Origin: Candidatus Latescibacterota bacterium
Lineage (GTDB): Bacteria > JAAXHH01
Length of the DNA stretch: 21,989 nt
Direction of reading: 5' to 3'
Assembly: GCA_022821935.1 (NCBI GenBank)
Contig: JAJECR010000276.1
Span: forward strand, 1 to 21,989
Every line of letters starts with the position of its first letter. The first letter of the stretch is position 1. Made by a program: the position numbers and the translations under genes. Below, piece by piece: positions 5,231 through 13,147 of the stretch. The notes below the pieces were generated by a model that was given only the letters and a program-made list of their open reading frames with translations, was not told the DNA's origin and ran no database searches.

Positions 5231-6976
5231 CTAACTCCCACCCCCCAGCACCCTTTCCCAGAATCCCTTTGGCTCGGCGTCCTGCTCCCCGTCTTCGGCG
5301 ATATAGATCGTGAAGGCCGTGTTCCCGATCTGCTCACCCCGCCAGGAACGGAAGCCGCGCCGGTTCGGTTCGAGTGCGTCCCCTCTGATGTCCTGCTTCC
5401 ATATCTGGTTCATCGTCGGGTACCAGACGAAGAGGCCGCCTACTTCCTCCACCAGGATGCGTTCGGCCTGCCGGTACACGTCCATCCGCGTCTGGTAGTC
5501 GCCGACGACTCCGCCGGCCCGGACCACCAGCTGGTCGAAACGGTCGTGTTTCCAGGCGTGGCGTCCGGAGGAAAGCCAGAGGTTCATCAGGCTGCTGGGA
5601 TCGATGAAGTCGGCCCCGAAACGGACGAGTCCCAGGGGAAGCTGGTGGCTGTTGATCGCGTCCATGAAGATCTTGACCTCCATGTTGCGCACCTCAAGAT
5701 CGATCCCGAGGTTCTGCTTGATCATGGCGTGGATCGCCTCCCCCGCTTCGTGCACCGGCCGGACGTCGCGCCGGACCCACATCTCCACTCGCGGGAACCC
5801 CTTGCCGTCCGGATACCCCGCCTCGGCCAGCAGCTTGCGTCCCAGGGCGGGGTCGTACCGCTGAACGGGTTTCAGTGCCTCGGTGGCTTCCGCCGGGAAA
5901 CCGGGCGGCAGCATGGAATAGGCGGGAATCGCGAAACCATAGAGCGCGGTAGCGCACACGGCGTCCCGGTCGATGGCGTGGCTGAAGGCCTGGCGGACCT
6001 TCAGGTTGTCGAAGGGCGGGTTGTACGTGTCCATCGTGAGGTAGTAAGTCGCGAAGTCGGTGTAGGAATGCAGCTCCCGGCTCAGCTGCGGGTCGGTTTT
6101 GATCCGGGCGAGTTCGGCGTGATTAGTCACGAGGCCGAAGTCCACTTCGTCGGCCTCGTAGGAGGCGAGCAGAGGCGGCGGCGTCGACGCGTTGTGGAGC
6201 TTGGCGATCAGCGTCTCCAGGTAGGGCCGCGCGGCGCCGTGGTACCGTGGGTTGGCCTTGAGCACGACCCGGTCCGCCTTGGTCCACTCCGCGAGGTAGA
6301 AGGGACCGCTGGCTATAGAGGTCTCCGGGCTCGTGGACCAGGCGTCGCCGTGCTTCTCCACCGCCTGGCGCGGAGAGACCCAGCTGTCGACCATCAGGTC
6401 CGGCATGTAGGCGCAGGGTTCGTCAGTCTCGACCAGCAGCGTGTAGTCGTCGATCGCGTGGACGCCCAGCGAATCGAGGGGAAGCCTTCCGCCCACGACC
6501 TCGCTCCAGTTCTTAATCGGCCGGTAGTACCACTCCACGTCGTAGGCGTTGTCCGGATCAGCGCCCCGCCGCAGGGTGAACACGTAATCGTGGGCGGTCA
6601 GGGGCTTGCCGTCGGAGAACTCCAGGTCGTCTCGCAGGTAGAAATACCAGCCGAGCCCGTCGTCAGTGGGTTCCCAACTGTTCGCCGCCGCGGGGATCAG
6701 TTCGAAGTTCTTGTCGAAACGGATCAGCGGTTCCGCGATGATCCGGTGGCCGTAAGTCCCCTTGTAGATCGTGCGGAACCACTCCATGTAAGTATTGTCC
6801 AGCTGAAACGTGCGGACGTACTGCTCCGAGGGCGGCGCCGCGTCGAGGGGCAGTTCGACCCCCGCGGAGTTGACGTACCGTGGGGACGGCTGGTCGACGG
6901 CGAGGACGCGCAGTATCCCGGTGGCGGCCACGCCGAATATCACCAGAATCGCAATAGCGCGGGCAGTTGTGATCAT
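5231..6976 (-). CDS. ABC transporter substrate-binding protein, family 5 (peptide/nickel type)
   Basis: A 581-residue OppA/DppA-like solute-binding protein (SBP_bac_5), within the usual family length. Residues 7-26 are a hydrophobic signal or anchor (AIAILVIFGVAATGILRVLA) with no lipobox cysteine. Family landmarks follow: AEPLIRFDKNFELIPAAANS, the strand LRDDLEFSDGKPLTAHDYVF, IASGPFYLAEWTKADRVVLK, the FDNLKVRQAFSHAIDRDAV helix that is a signature of the family, and LLAEAGYPDGKGFP. It should bind peptides or other ligands in the periplasm or at the outer face of the inner membrane. No permease or ATPase gene is adjacent, so it is an orphan in this window. The ATG lacks a clear Shine-Dalgarno sequence. 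The ligand is not predictable. Confidence 0.9.
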   Translation of the reverse strand: MITTARAIAILVIFGVAATGILRVLAVDQPSPRYVNSAGVELPLDAAPPSEQYVRTFQLDNTYMEWFRTIYKGTYGHRIIAEPLIRFDKNFELIPAAANSWEPTDDGLGWYFYLRDDLEFSDGKPLTAHDYVFTLRRGADPDNAYDVEWYYRPIKNWSEVVGGRLPLDSLGVHAIDDYTLLVETDEPCAYMPDLMVDSWVSPRQAVEKHGDAWSTSPETSIASGPFYLAEWTKADRVVLKANPRYHGAARPYLETLIAKLHNASTPPPLLASYEADEVDFGLVTNHAELARIKTDPQLSRELHSYTDFATYYLTMDTYNPPFDNLKVRQAFSHAIDRDAVCATALYGFAIPAYSMLPPGFPAEATEALKPVQRYDPALGRKLLAEAGYPDGKGFPRVEMWVRRDVRPVHEAGEAIHAMIKQNLGIDLEVRNMEVKIFMDAINSHQLPLGLVRFGADFIDPSSLMNLWLSSGRHAWKHDRFDQLVVRAGGVVGDYQTRMDVYRQAERILVEEVGGLFVWYPTMNQIWKQDIRGDALEPNRRGFRSWRGEQIGNTAFTIYIAEDGEQDAEPKGFWERVLGGGS

Positions 6977-7035
6977 GGAGGGACCGTCCGTGTGACAAAA
7001 TGGTCAGGATGGTCACGATGGAAAGGTTGTAACGT

Positions 7036-7064
7036 ACCTTATCCCCTTTTCGACGCCGCGTCAA
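7036..7064 (-). promoter_or_regulatory. Weak promoter candidate for the binding-protein gene
   Basis: On the minus strand TTGACG (7059-7064) and TAAGGT (7036-7041) are 17 bp apart, about 60 bp before the ATG. The -35 box is good and the -10 poor. It faces the YgjV-like promoter on the other strand. Confidence 0.25.
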
Positions 7065-7084
7065 GAGAAGGACGGTGATTCGGC

Positions 7085-7112
7085 TTGACCCGGCCCGGGC
7101 GGCCTGTATTTT
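7085..7112 (+). promoter_or_regulatory. Promoter candidate for the YgjV-like gene
   Basis: TTGACC at 7085-7090 (5 of 6) and TATTTT at 7107-7112 (4 of 6) are separated by 16 bp and lie about 35 bp before the ATG at 7148. If this is used, an upstream in-frame start at 7085 cannot be, because it is the -35 box itself. Confidence 0.4.
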
Positions 7113-7147
7113 GCACGTGGACACCAACCGCCCGGGCGAATCACCCC

Positions 7148-7648
7148 ATGGATTCCTTCCTCCTGTCTCAGGCGCTCGCCGCCGTCGCATTCACCTGCGG
7201 CGTGGTCTCCTTCCAATGCAAAAAACGGCGCAACGTGTTGCTCTGGCTGTGCGCCTCGGCGCTGACGAACGCCTGCCACTTCTTCTTCCTCGGCAGAAAC
7301 GGCGCAGGAACCCTGTATGTCGTCATGGGCGTGCGCGTATTCACGGCGGCCTTCACGACCGACCGGCGCCTGATGTACGTGTTCATGGCGTTGATCGTCG
7401 CTGGATTCTTCTTTTCCTACGAACGGCCCCTGGATATCCTGGCACTATTCGGATCGCTGCTGCCGACCTACGGAAACTTTCAGAAATCCGACCGCAAGAT
7501 ACGTCTGGTCTACATGGCCTGCGCGGTGACCTGGATGATCCACAACTACCTGGCCGGCAGCCCGGTCGCCGTCCTCATGGAAACCACGTTCCTGGTCAGC
7601 AACCTGGTCGGGTACTACCGGATTTACCGGTTCGAGTTGAAGGCCTGA
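7148..7648 (+). CDS. YgjV family inner-membrane protein
   Basis: A 166-residue integral membrane protein with five to six hydrophobic segments. It follows the pattern of E. coli YgjV (Imp-YgjV family): LLSQALAAVAFTCGVVSFQC at the N-terminus, ALTNACHFFFLGRNGAG with the conserved histidine-aromatic helix, LDILALFGSLLPTYGNFQ, and MIHNYLAGSPVAVLMETTF near the C-terminus. The function of this family is not established. The ATG at 7148 is preferred because the membrane protein begins there and the upstream extension has no hydrophobic or conserved content; no clear ribosome-binding site is visible. It is divergent from the binding-protein gene and convergent with PhyH-2. Confidence 0.8.
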   Translation: MDSFLLSQALAAVAFTCGVVSFQCKKRRNVLLWLCASALTNACHFFFLGRNGAGTLYVVMGVRVFTAAFTTDRRLMYVFMALIVAGFFFSYERPLDILALFGSLLPTYGNFQKSDRKIRLVYMACAVTWMIHNYLAGSPVAVLMETTFLVSNLVGYYRIYRFELKA

Positions 7649-7717
7649 TTGATCGACCAGTTAGTGCAGTAAGCCTGAGGGACCAACGATCCAGCGTAAA
7701 CAACCGGGTGGTTGGTT

Positions 7718-7748
7718 CTGGCCGTACTTTCCGGCAGGAGCCGGCCAG
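7718..7748. terminator. Stem-loop between the convergent YgjV-like and PhyH-2 genes
   Basis: CTGGCCG (7718-7724) pairs with CGGCCAG (7742-7748) around a 17-base loop. A competing smaller hairpin, CCGGC-AGGA-GCCGG, lies at 7731-7744. No U-tract follows on either strand. The position, just past the PhyH-2 stop and 70 bp past the YgjV-like stop, suits a bidirectional 3'-end structure. Confidence 0.35.
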
Positions 7749-7755
7749 GCCGAAC

Positions 7756-8748
7756 TTACCCGTACATCCGGATCGGAGTTGGCCCGGTGGGACGGTTCTT
7801 GCGGGGAGGACGCTGCGCGGTGACCTTCAAGGCCTCCTCCCAGCCGCGGCGCCATGTGTTGTGATCGGTGAGCACGAATTCGGGATGGCGGCGGCTTCTG
7901 ACGATGAAATTGGGGTAGAACGAGCGGCCCGTGGGCAGGCCGGTCTGCTGATACCGGAGGTCGAGGCTCCACCGGATCGATCCCGAACGGTTGGGGATGG
8001 ACCGGTGCGGGATCAGCTTGTGCATGAGCAGCACATCGCCCTTCTTCATCGGCAAGGACAGGACTTCGCCTTCGGGCAATCTTCCGTCTTCGATACCGAA
8101 TCCCTCGCTCCAGTACACCATCCCTTTGTGGTGCACCCGGGGGATGATCTGAAGGCACCCGTTCTCCTCGTCGGTGTCGCACAGGGGCAGCCAGACTGTG
8201 AGTATGAATACGGGGTCTGCGTCTTCGTGATGCACCTGGGCGTCCTGGTGCCAGGGCGCCACGTTTTCCTTTACCCGCGCGGCCAGGTCTGATTCGCGTG
8301 CGGCAACGGCGCTCTCGTTTCCGTTTCCACCGCGGGCCGGGTCGCCCTCATCCCCGTTTTCACCGCGCACCAGGCCCTCCGGCAGCTTGGCCCGCAGATG
8401 CTGGATGGGACTGCATGTGAGTTCGGGTCCGACGAGGGATTCCACGAGGTCGAGCAGCCGGTCGTTGCCGAGAAAGCGGAATACCGCTTCGGCCCGCATG
8501 TTCATGATGTCGATGTCGTCGTAGATCGAAGTGTTTTCCCGGGTGACCAGGGCTAGGCGCCGCTCGAAAGATTCGCCCTCGTGTATTTCGGTAATCAGCC
8601 CTTCGTCGTAGAGGCTGCGGGCCTTTTCATCGACAAACGCTTCGATCCCAGCGATGACGGGATCGAGGTCGTCATCGGTGAGCGCGCCTTCAACGATGAC
8701 ATAGCCTTCGTCCACGAAGTGCTGAAACTGATCCTGTGTAAGTGCCAT
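7756..8748 (-). CDS. Phytanoyl-CoA dioxygenase family protein (PhyH-2)
   Basis: A 330-residue Fe(II)/2-oxoglutarate oxygenase. His167 and Asp169 (APWHQDAQVHH) and distal His248 (PHRSIPNRS) are the expected iron ligands, with Arg259 or Arg265 (SIRWSLDLRYQ) for 2-oxoglutarate. CDTDEENGCLQIIPRVH is the family block between them. Residues 126-160 form a Gly/Asn/Glu-rich insertion just before the first metal motif, which the other four PhyH proteins here lack. The C-terminus is basic and proline-rich. The ATG at 8748 is chosen because the protein begins with the typical LTQDQFQHFVDEGYVIVEG helix-strand; the frame stays open further upstream only as a shadow of PhyH-3. It lies 71 bp after PhyH-3 in the same direction. 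Substrate unknown. Confidence 0.9.
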   Translation of the reverse strand: MALTQDQFQHFVDEGYVIVEGALTDDDLDPVIAGIEAFVDEKARSLYDEGLITEIHEGESFERRLALVTRENTSIYDDIDIMNMRAEAVFRFLGNDRLLDLVESLVGPELTCSPIQHLRAKLPEGLVRGENGDEGDPARGGNGNESAVAARESDLAARVKENVAPWHQDAQVHHEDADPVFILTVWLPLCDTDEENGCLQIIPRVHHKGMVYWSEGFGIEDGRLPEGEVLSLPMKKGDVLLMHKLIPHRSIPNRSGSIRWSLDLRYQQTGLPTGRSFYPNFIVRSRRHPEFVLTDHNTWRRGWEEALKVTAQRPPRKNRPTGPTPIRMYG

Positions 8749-8801
8749 GGTGGTGGATTTTCCCTTCTGGTGCCGTACTATCTTAAGCGGTTGCCGTTTC
8801 G

Positions 8802-8837
8802 TCAGACCGCTTTCGGAATTCAAGCCGCTTTCGGAAT
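8802..8837 (-). repeat. 18-bp tandem duplication carrying the PhyH-3 stop codon
   Basis: Two adjacent 18-bp units agree at 16 of 18 bases. On the minus strand they read ATTCCGAAAGCGGCTTGA and ATTCCGAAAGCGGTCTGA, that is IPKAA-stop followed by IPKAV-stop. The first is the end of PhyH-3; the second is an untranslated copy behind it. Confidence 0.8.
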
Positions 8838-9608
8838 GTGTGCGATCAGGTTCTGCAGGTGCCGCAGCCGTTCGGGCGTGGCCGTGGAAAGCAGCGGGCC
8901 GTCCTCCCTGCCGAATACCTCCCGCGTCGTGTAGCCGTGTTGGCGGATAATAGTCTTGAAGGACTCGAGCGCAGGACCCTCCGTATGATGTCCGGTAAAC
9001 ACCATCGTGAACATGCGCCGCCTTTTGCCGCCGCCCCACGCGCTGTGCTTGGTGGAATGGTTGAATACGGCGAGGTCTCCGGGACTGGTCTCGACGGCGA
9101 CCGCAGGCACCTCGCTGCCGTGTAGTCCGCCCCAGCCTCCCTTCTTGCCCGAAAGGTGTTCGTGGACCGTTTCCGCGTAGCCTTCGCCGAACCGGTGGCT
9201 GCCTGGAATGACCCGGAGCGCGCCCGTCTCCTTCGTCATGGGGTCCAGGTAGATGGCCATCTTGAAAAACCGGATGGGTTCGGGCCACTGGGTGTCGGAG
9301 TGCCACCTCGTGTCGCCCACGTAAAGGTTGCCGTCGCTGTTCCAATACTGGTACTGCTCGCCCAGCAGGCCGGCGGCGATGCCGTGGATGCGGGGATCGT
9401 CCAGCAGGGTGCACAGGTACGGGTCATGGTTGATGAAGGGCACGACGGCCAGCCGCTCCACGCCTTCGTGGTCGTCGCCGCCGTTCTTTTTCAGCAGTTC
9501 ATCGAAAGCCTCCGCGATCTCGCCGATTCGGTCGTCGAGCAGGCCGGGAAAGTGCAGAAACCCGAAGGTGTCCATGAAATCCTTATGGTGTGATTCAAGT
9601 TGAAACAT
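8820..9608 (-). CDS. Phytanoyl-CoA dioxygenase family protein (PhyH-3)
   Basis: A 262-residue Fe(II)/2-oxoglutarate oxygenase. His103 and Asp105 (TRWHSDTQW) and distal His188 (STKHSAWGGGKRRR) are the expected iron ligands, with the Lys/Arg run at 195-198 supplying the 2-oxoglutarate-binding arginine. The block MTKETGALRVIPGSHRFGEG is typical of the family. The N-terminus is FMDTFGFLHFPGLLDD. A GGGAG ribosome-binding site precedes the ATG at 9608. It sits 34 bp downstream of the Asp-box propeller gene and upstream of PhyH-2, so the three form a probable operon. It resembles PhyH-5 more than PhyH-1 or PhyH-2, sharing the TGALRVIPGSHR block and a short loop between metal motifs. Substrate unknown. 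Confidence 0.9.
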   Translation of the reverse strand: MFQLESHHKDFMDTFGFLHFPGLLDDRIGEIAEAFDELLKKNGGDDHEGVERLAVVPFINHDPYLCTLLDDPRIHGIAAGLLGEQYQYWNSDGNLYVGDTRWHSDTQWPEPIRFFKMAIYLDPMTKETGALRVIPGSHRFGEGYAETVHEHLSGKKGGWGGLHGSEVPAVAVETSPGDLAVFNHSTKHSAWGGGKRRRMFTMVFTGHHTEGPALESFKTIIRQHGYTTREVFGREDGPLLSTATPERLRHLQNLIAHIPKAA

Positions 9609-9642
9609 CGAAGCTCCCTAATTGCCTTTCTGTCGAAATTTC

Positions 9643-10722
9643 TCAGTATTCCTCGAGCACCGATCCTTCAATGCCCCGTGTTCCGTCATCGTACACATAA
9701 TAGTAAACGACCAGTACCCGTCCATCTTTCAATTCGAGCGACCAGGGATATCCGCAGTCCGACTCCAGGGATTCGGCGCGCACGACGATATCCGGGGCGG
9801 TATCCAGGTCGCGTGCTTCCGGATCGAGGACCCGCGCCAGGCAGCCCATCTGTCCCTCCCACCGGGTGCCCACCGTGGCCAGAATGCGGCCGTCCCGCAG
9901 CCCGAGCAGGTGTCCCGGACATCCCCGCATGGTCGTCGACCGCCAGGGGGACCAGGTCTCTCCGCCGTCGTCCGAGTGCACTTCCACGAGGTGCACGTCC
10001 TGTCCAGGTGGCTGGTTCGGGTGACAGCGGAAGAGCACGATGATCCGGCCGGCCGGTGTCCGGTAGATCGCCGGTTCGCTGAAATGGGCGACGTCGTCCT
10101 CGGCGATGCGCCCGGCGTACGTCCAGGTATGCCCGCCATCCGCGGACGATTGCATCATGCCGAAAAACGGCGGCCTGCCTTCCGGATGGTCCGTCGCCTT
10201 GCCGGGAAGCAGCATGCGTCCGTCGGGCATCTCCAGCAAACCGCTTCGGCAGATCCCGGTATGCGAGGCGGGATGGCCGTTCACGGCATCCGGGAGCGGC
10301 GGAAACGGTTCAGGATGGGACCAGGTCCTCCCATCGTCCGTCGATCGTACGTGGAAACCCACGCCCGGACGGGAAACCCAGGTATGCTTGGAGACTTCCG
10401 GCGCGTGGGCAAGTGCCAGGTCCACCGTGCTGGCGTGCAGGAAGATTTCGCCGCTGGAAAGCGCATGGGTGCCGAAATCGATCACGCCTCCATAAGGGTA
10501 GGCCGTCACCAACTCGGTCGCCCCCCAGGACTGGCCCTCATCGCCGGATCGACACGCCCGGACGTCAAAGAGGGGGTGGCTGTGATGACTGAACCCCGTG
10601 GCGGGCGACCGGTGAAACAACGTCAGCAGGTCCCCTCCGGGCGTCCGGACGATGTTCGGATGGGCGCCGTACCAGCCCGCTTCGCGGTAGATCGTGATGT
10701 GGTCCGCTACGCGCCATCCCAT
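9643..10722 (-). CDS. Asp-box (BNR repeat) beta-propeller, sialidase-superfamily protein
   Basis: A 359-residue protein with four Asp boxes (S-x-D-x-G-x-x-W): SGDEGQSW, STDDGRTW, SADGGHTW and SDDGGETW, one per propeller blade. This is the sialidase/BNR fold. The canonical N-terminal RIP motif of GH33 sialidases is not seen; the equivalent place reads YGAHPNIVRTPGGDLLTLF. The true activity may therefore differ from neuraminidase. There is no signal peptide, so it is probably cytoplasmic or the start is elsewhere. The ATG at 10722 has GGGAGG 11 bases upstream. It leads the tight group propeller, PhyH-3, PhyH-2, which suggests the oxygenases and this protein act on one sugar-containing or modified substrate; that link is inference. 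Confidence 0.85.
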   Translation of the reverse strand: MGWRVADHITIYREAGWYGAHPNIVRTPGGDLLTLFHRSPATGFSHHSHPLFDVRACRSGDEGQSWGATELVTAYPYGGVIDFGTHALSSGEIFLHASTVDLALAHAPEVSKHTWVSRPGVGFHVRSTDDGRTWSHPEPFPPLPDAVNGHPASHTGICRSGLLEMPDGRMLLPGKATDHPEGRPPFFGMMQSSADGGHTWTYAGRIAEDDVAHFSEPAIYRTPAGRIIVLFRCHPNQPPGQDVHLVEVHSDDGGETWSPWRSTTMRGCPGHLLGLRDGRILATVGTRWEGQMGCLARVLDPEARDLDTAPDIVVRAESLESDCGYPWSLELKDGRVLVVYYYVYDDGTRGIEGSVLEEY

Positions 10723-10870
10723 GTAGACTTGAACCTCCCGGATATCGGTACCGAAAATGCACGCGCTTTCGATTTACTGCATTAAGTAAGATGGTTTCAA
10801 CAATACATCGGCGCATCCTTCCCGGCAAATGGAAATATACCAGGCGTTCCTACATTTCCGGGATAGTCGT

Positions 10871-11530
10871 TCAGTCCTGCCTGGACATCAAGGCCAGCCG
10901 CCTGAACGCGCCCGGCTCCGGACCGGTTTGGATATGGCGCAGGATCATGTCGGCACAGGCTTCGGCGCTCAGTTCGGTTGTATCGACCTCCAGGTCGTAG
11001 ATACCGGGTCTATGCACCTCCCGGTCCCAGATCCGTACCAGATCCGGTACGGGTGCGTCGGCCGGAATATCTTCGTCCCTGAGCCAGGTTTCCCTGCGGC
11101 GGCGCCACACGACGTCGACGGGGCAGCGTACGCCCACGAAATACGCTTCCAGTCCGTCCAGGCGTCTTGCGCAGTCGTAGAGGATACCGTTCAGCGTTGC
11201 GTAATCGTCGTGATGGGCGACGTCGGTTACCACGTTCAGCCCCTTGTGGAGGTGAACGGCGATGGATTCGTAAAGCGCTTCGTACATGCCGGGAATCAAC
11301 GGTTCGAGGTCGGGTCTTTCGCCTCCTGGCCGGTTCGCTATACCCGCGGGCCGCAGTCCGATCCCGGGACGGAACCGTGGCGGTGTGATCTCGATGAATC
11401 GATCGGCGCCGAGGTTCATCCACGGTTCCTCCGACATCTGCTGGATGGCGGAAGCGATACTGGACTTCCCGGATCTGGGCGCTCCGTTGAGTATGACGGC
11501 CGTGCCCGGGTACCTGTCGTATGCAGCCAT
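10871..11530 (-). CDS. Chloramphenicol phosphotransferase-like P-loop kinase
   Basis: A 219-residue P-loop protein of the chloramphenicol 3-O-phosphotransferase (CPT) family. The Walker A motif is GAPRSGKS (16-23) after AVILN. EEPWMNLGAD with Asp43 matches the catalytic aspartate region of Streptomyces venezuelae CPT. VGVRCPVDVVWRRR and YDLEVDTTELSAEACA match its C-terminal half. It probably phosphorylates a small hydroxylated molecule, possibly an antibiotic, and the acceptor is unknown. The ATG at 11530 is preferred: AGGAG lies nine bases upstream, while the ATG at 11539 directly abuts that site. It lies about 150 bp upstream of the propeller gene in the same direction, so membership in that operon is possible. 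Confidence 0.82.
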   Translation of the reverse strand: MAAYDRYPGTAVILNGAPRSGKSSIASAIQQMSEEPWMNLGADRFIEITPPRFRPGIGLRPAGIANRPGGERPDLEPLIPGMYEALYESIAVHLHKGLNVVTDVAHHDDYATLNGILYDCARRLDGLEAYFVGVRCPVDVVWRRRRETWLRDEDIPADAPVPDLVRIWDREVHRPGIYDLEVDTTELSAEACADMILRHIQTGPEPGAFRRLALMSRQD

Positions 11531-11539
11531 GACCGCCAT

Positions 11540-11544
11540 CTCCT
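11540..11544 (-). promoter_or_regulatory. Ribosome-binding site deciding the CPT-like start
   Basis: AGGAG on the minus strand is nine bases from the ATG at 11530 and zero bases from the ATG at 11539. The downstream ATG is therefore the likely initiator, shortening the protein by three residues. Confidence 0.6.
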
Positions 11545-11621
11545 GATCAAACTACCGGGGTGTTTCGTCCAGCAAGCCTCTGTCGCCCACTCGAAACCGG
11601 TCCGGCGGTCTCCCCGTTTCG

Positions 11622-13133
11622 TTGTGGTTTATCCGGAATATAGGACTTATCTTCGGTGAGAGAAATCGGTATTTCCCGTCTCCCCGCGCAGTGTATCGGT
11701 ACCTCACAAGAGCCGAAACTCAATCGATGATTACTCGGCACATCACAGGAAACTACGAACTCCACGCTAGGATTACTGGTGGGGGTTCCCTCCCGTCGGC
11801 GGGTATCCGGTTTTCCGGTGACGAACAGACAGGCGTTGCCCTTGATATCGACAGCCACGGCTTTCGCGTGGTCCGGTGGACCGGGGGAGAACGCACCGTA
11901 CTGAAGGACTACCCCGGCGGCTGTCCGCCTCCATGGGAAGTCCGCGTGCTGAAGAAGGGCAACTTCTTCCGGTTCCGCGTAAACGGAAACACGGGCTGGA
12001 TCCGGGGCCCGTCGGGCGAGTGGGCCGGGATGTACGATCCTTGGGAGAACACGCTCGCCCTGGCGGGAAGCGGGCGATGTGGATTCGAGTCCTGCACGGT
12101 CACGACGCTGCCCTGGCTGGATCAGAGAACGAAGCCGGTCATTGCGCGGGGGCCCGCCGGCAGCCACTACGAGAAGCAGATCATACCGGGCGCGATCATC
12201 GAAATCGACGGTCGCCACTACATGTACTGCATGGCGGGCATGGAAGGCGACCAGGAAGGATCCTCCCGTCGTACCATCGCCGTGGCGGAAAGCGCGGGCC
12301 TGGTGAACTGGCGCGTGCATCCGGTGCCGGTCCTGTCCCACAGGGACGCGCCAGGTGACAATATCTATGTGAACGGCGCGGTCGTTACGCCCGAAGGCCG
12401 TATCGTCATCATGTACGCCGTCCAGCAGTATCCGTCCTGGCTCGGATTCATGATCGCCTCGGCCGACGCCCCGATGGGTCCCTTCACGCCCCATGCCGAA
12501 AATCCAGTTTACAGGCATTTCAATGACGCCGCCCACGAATTCGACCTTTTACGTGTGGACCATCCGGAGTACCGGTACATCATGTGCTACGCGGGTTACA
12601 CACCGCAGCCGTCGGGAGGCCGGCCTGGCGGAGACCGGGGTTACCTGCTCTTCAGCGACAATCTCGTGGACTGGCGCGAGGACGCAGACAACCCGGTGTT
12701 CGGTCCCGAATCGACCGGCGACTGGGATGCCGTGCACGTCCGGCCGCGGTCCCTGAACCGGATCGGCGACACGTGGTATCTCTGGTATGAAGGATGCAAC
12801 GCGTGGACACCGCCGGGCTTGACGTCGCGGGAGCAGTGCAGCGAACGGGAGCGGAGGAGCGAGCGGGAGCAGTGGTGCGATTCGGTGGGTCTCGCCCGCT
12901 CGCCGGACCTGAAAAATTGGTCTTACTATCCACGGAATCCGGCGCTGCCGGCACTGGGCATCGGGGCGGATCGATTCGACAATACCTGGACAGGATGGCC
13001 CCGCATGGTCGTAAAGGACGACGTGGGATACGTGTTTTATACCGGAAACGCCCAGGTCGGCCTGAGGACGATACCGATCCGCCGGCTGACGGACTGGGAA
13101 TCCGAGGGTGGTGAGACGTTTCGGATCATCTAG
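11622..13133 (+). CDS. Five-bladed-propeller glycosidase-like protein (GH43/GH32-like) with N-terminal lectin-like domain
   Basis: Up to 503 residues. Residues about 25-140 look like a concanavalin/laminin-G-type beta sandwich (GNYELHARITGGGS, AGIRFSGDEQTGVALDID, PPPWEVRVLKKGNFFRF). Residues about 155-500 show the repeating blade pattern of five-bladed propeller glycosidases: short NPV-type turns (ENPVYRH, DNPVFGP, RNPALPA), W-x-D/N-W at strand ends (LVDWRED, LKNWSYY) and aromatic strands (YYMYCMAGM-like, DTWYLWYEG). I could not place the three catalytic acids with certainty. A charged run rich in Ser, Glu and Arg interrupts the protein near residue 410. The start is uncertain: no ATG or Shine-Dalgarno precedes the domain; TTG 11622, GTG 11691 and ATG 11727 are all possible and the last would clip the first strand. 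No signal peptide is seen. Confidence 0.65.
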   Translation: MWFIRNIGLIFGERNRYFPSPRAVYRYLTRAETQSMITRHITGNYELHARITGGGSLPSAGIRFSGDEQTGVALDIDSHGFRVVRWTGGERTVLKDYPGGCPPPWEVRVLKKGNFFRFRVNGNTGWIRGPSGEWAGMYDPWENTLALAGSGRCGFESCTVTTLPWLDQRTKPVIARGPAGSHYEKQIIPGAIIEIDGRHYMYCMAGMEGDQEGSSRRTIAVAESAGLVNWRVHPVPVLSHRDAPGDNIYVNGAVVTPEGRIVIMYAVQQYPSWLGFMIASADAPMGPFTPHAENPVYRHFNDAAHEFDLLRVDHPEYRYIMCYAGYTPQPSGGRPGGDRGYLLFSDNLVDWREDADNPVFGPESTGDWDAVHVRPRSLNRIGDTWYLWYEGCNAWTPPGLTSREQCSERERRSEREQWCDSVGLARSPDLKNWSYYPRNPALPALGIGADRFDNTWTGWPRMVVKDDVGYVFYTGNAQVGLRTIPIRRLTDWESEGGETFRII

Positions 13134-13147
13134 CCGGGTTTCGGCCG

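Noticed and set aside
5546..7078. 510-codon open frame antisense to the binding-protein gene
   Set aside because: Val/Arg/Gly/His-rich shadow composition with no recognisable motif; the opposite strand encodes a clear family 5 solute-binding protein.
5050..7147. Complete ABC peptide-transport operon
   Set aside because: Only the binding protein is present; no permease or ATPase gene lies on either side.
8374..8460. Frameshift or assembly error in PhyH-2 at the Gly/Asn/Glu-rich insertion
   Set aside because: The frame is continuous and both iron motifs lie in one frame downstream, so it is better read as a genuine loop insertion.
8749..9414. Open frame extending PhyH-2 upstream by more than 200 codons
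   Set aside because: It overlaps PhyH-3 in another frame, has Arg/Pro/His-rich composition typical of a GC shadow, and PhyH-2 has a natural family N-terminus at 8748.
9622..10785. 387-codon open frame antisense to the Asp-box propeller
   Set aside because: The four Asp boxes on the minus strand show which frame is real; the plus-strand frame has no motif.
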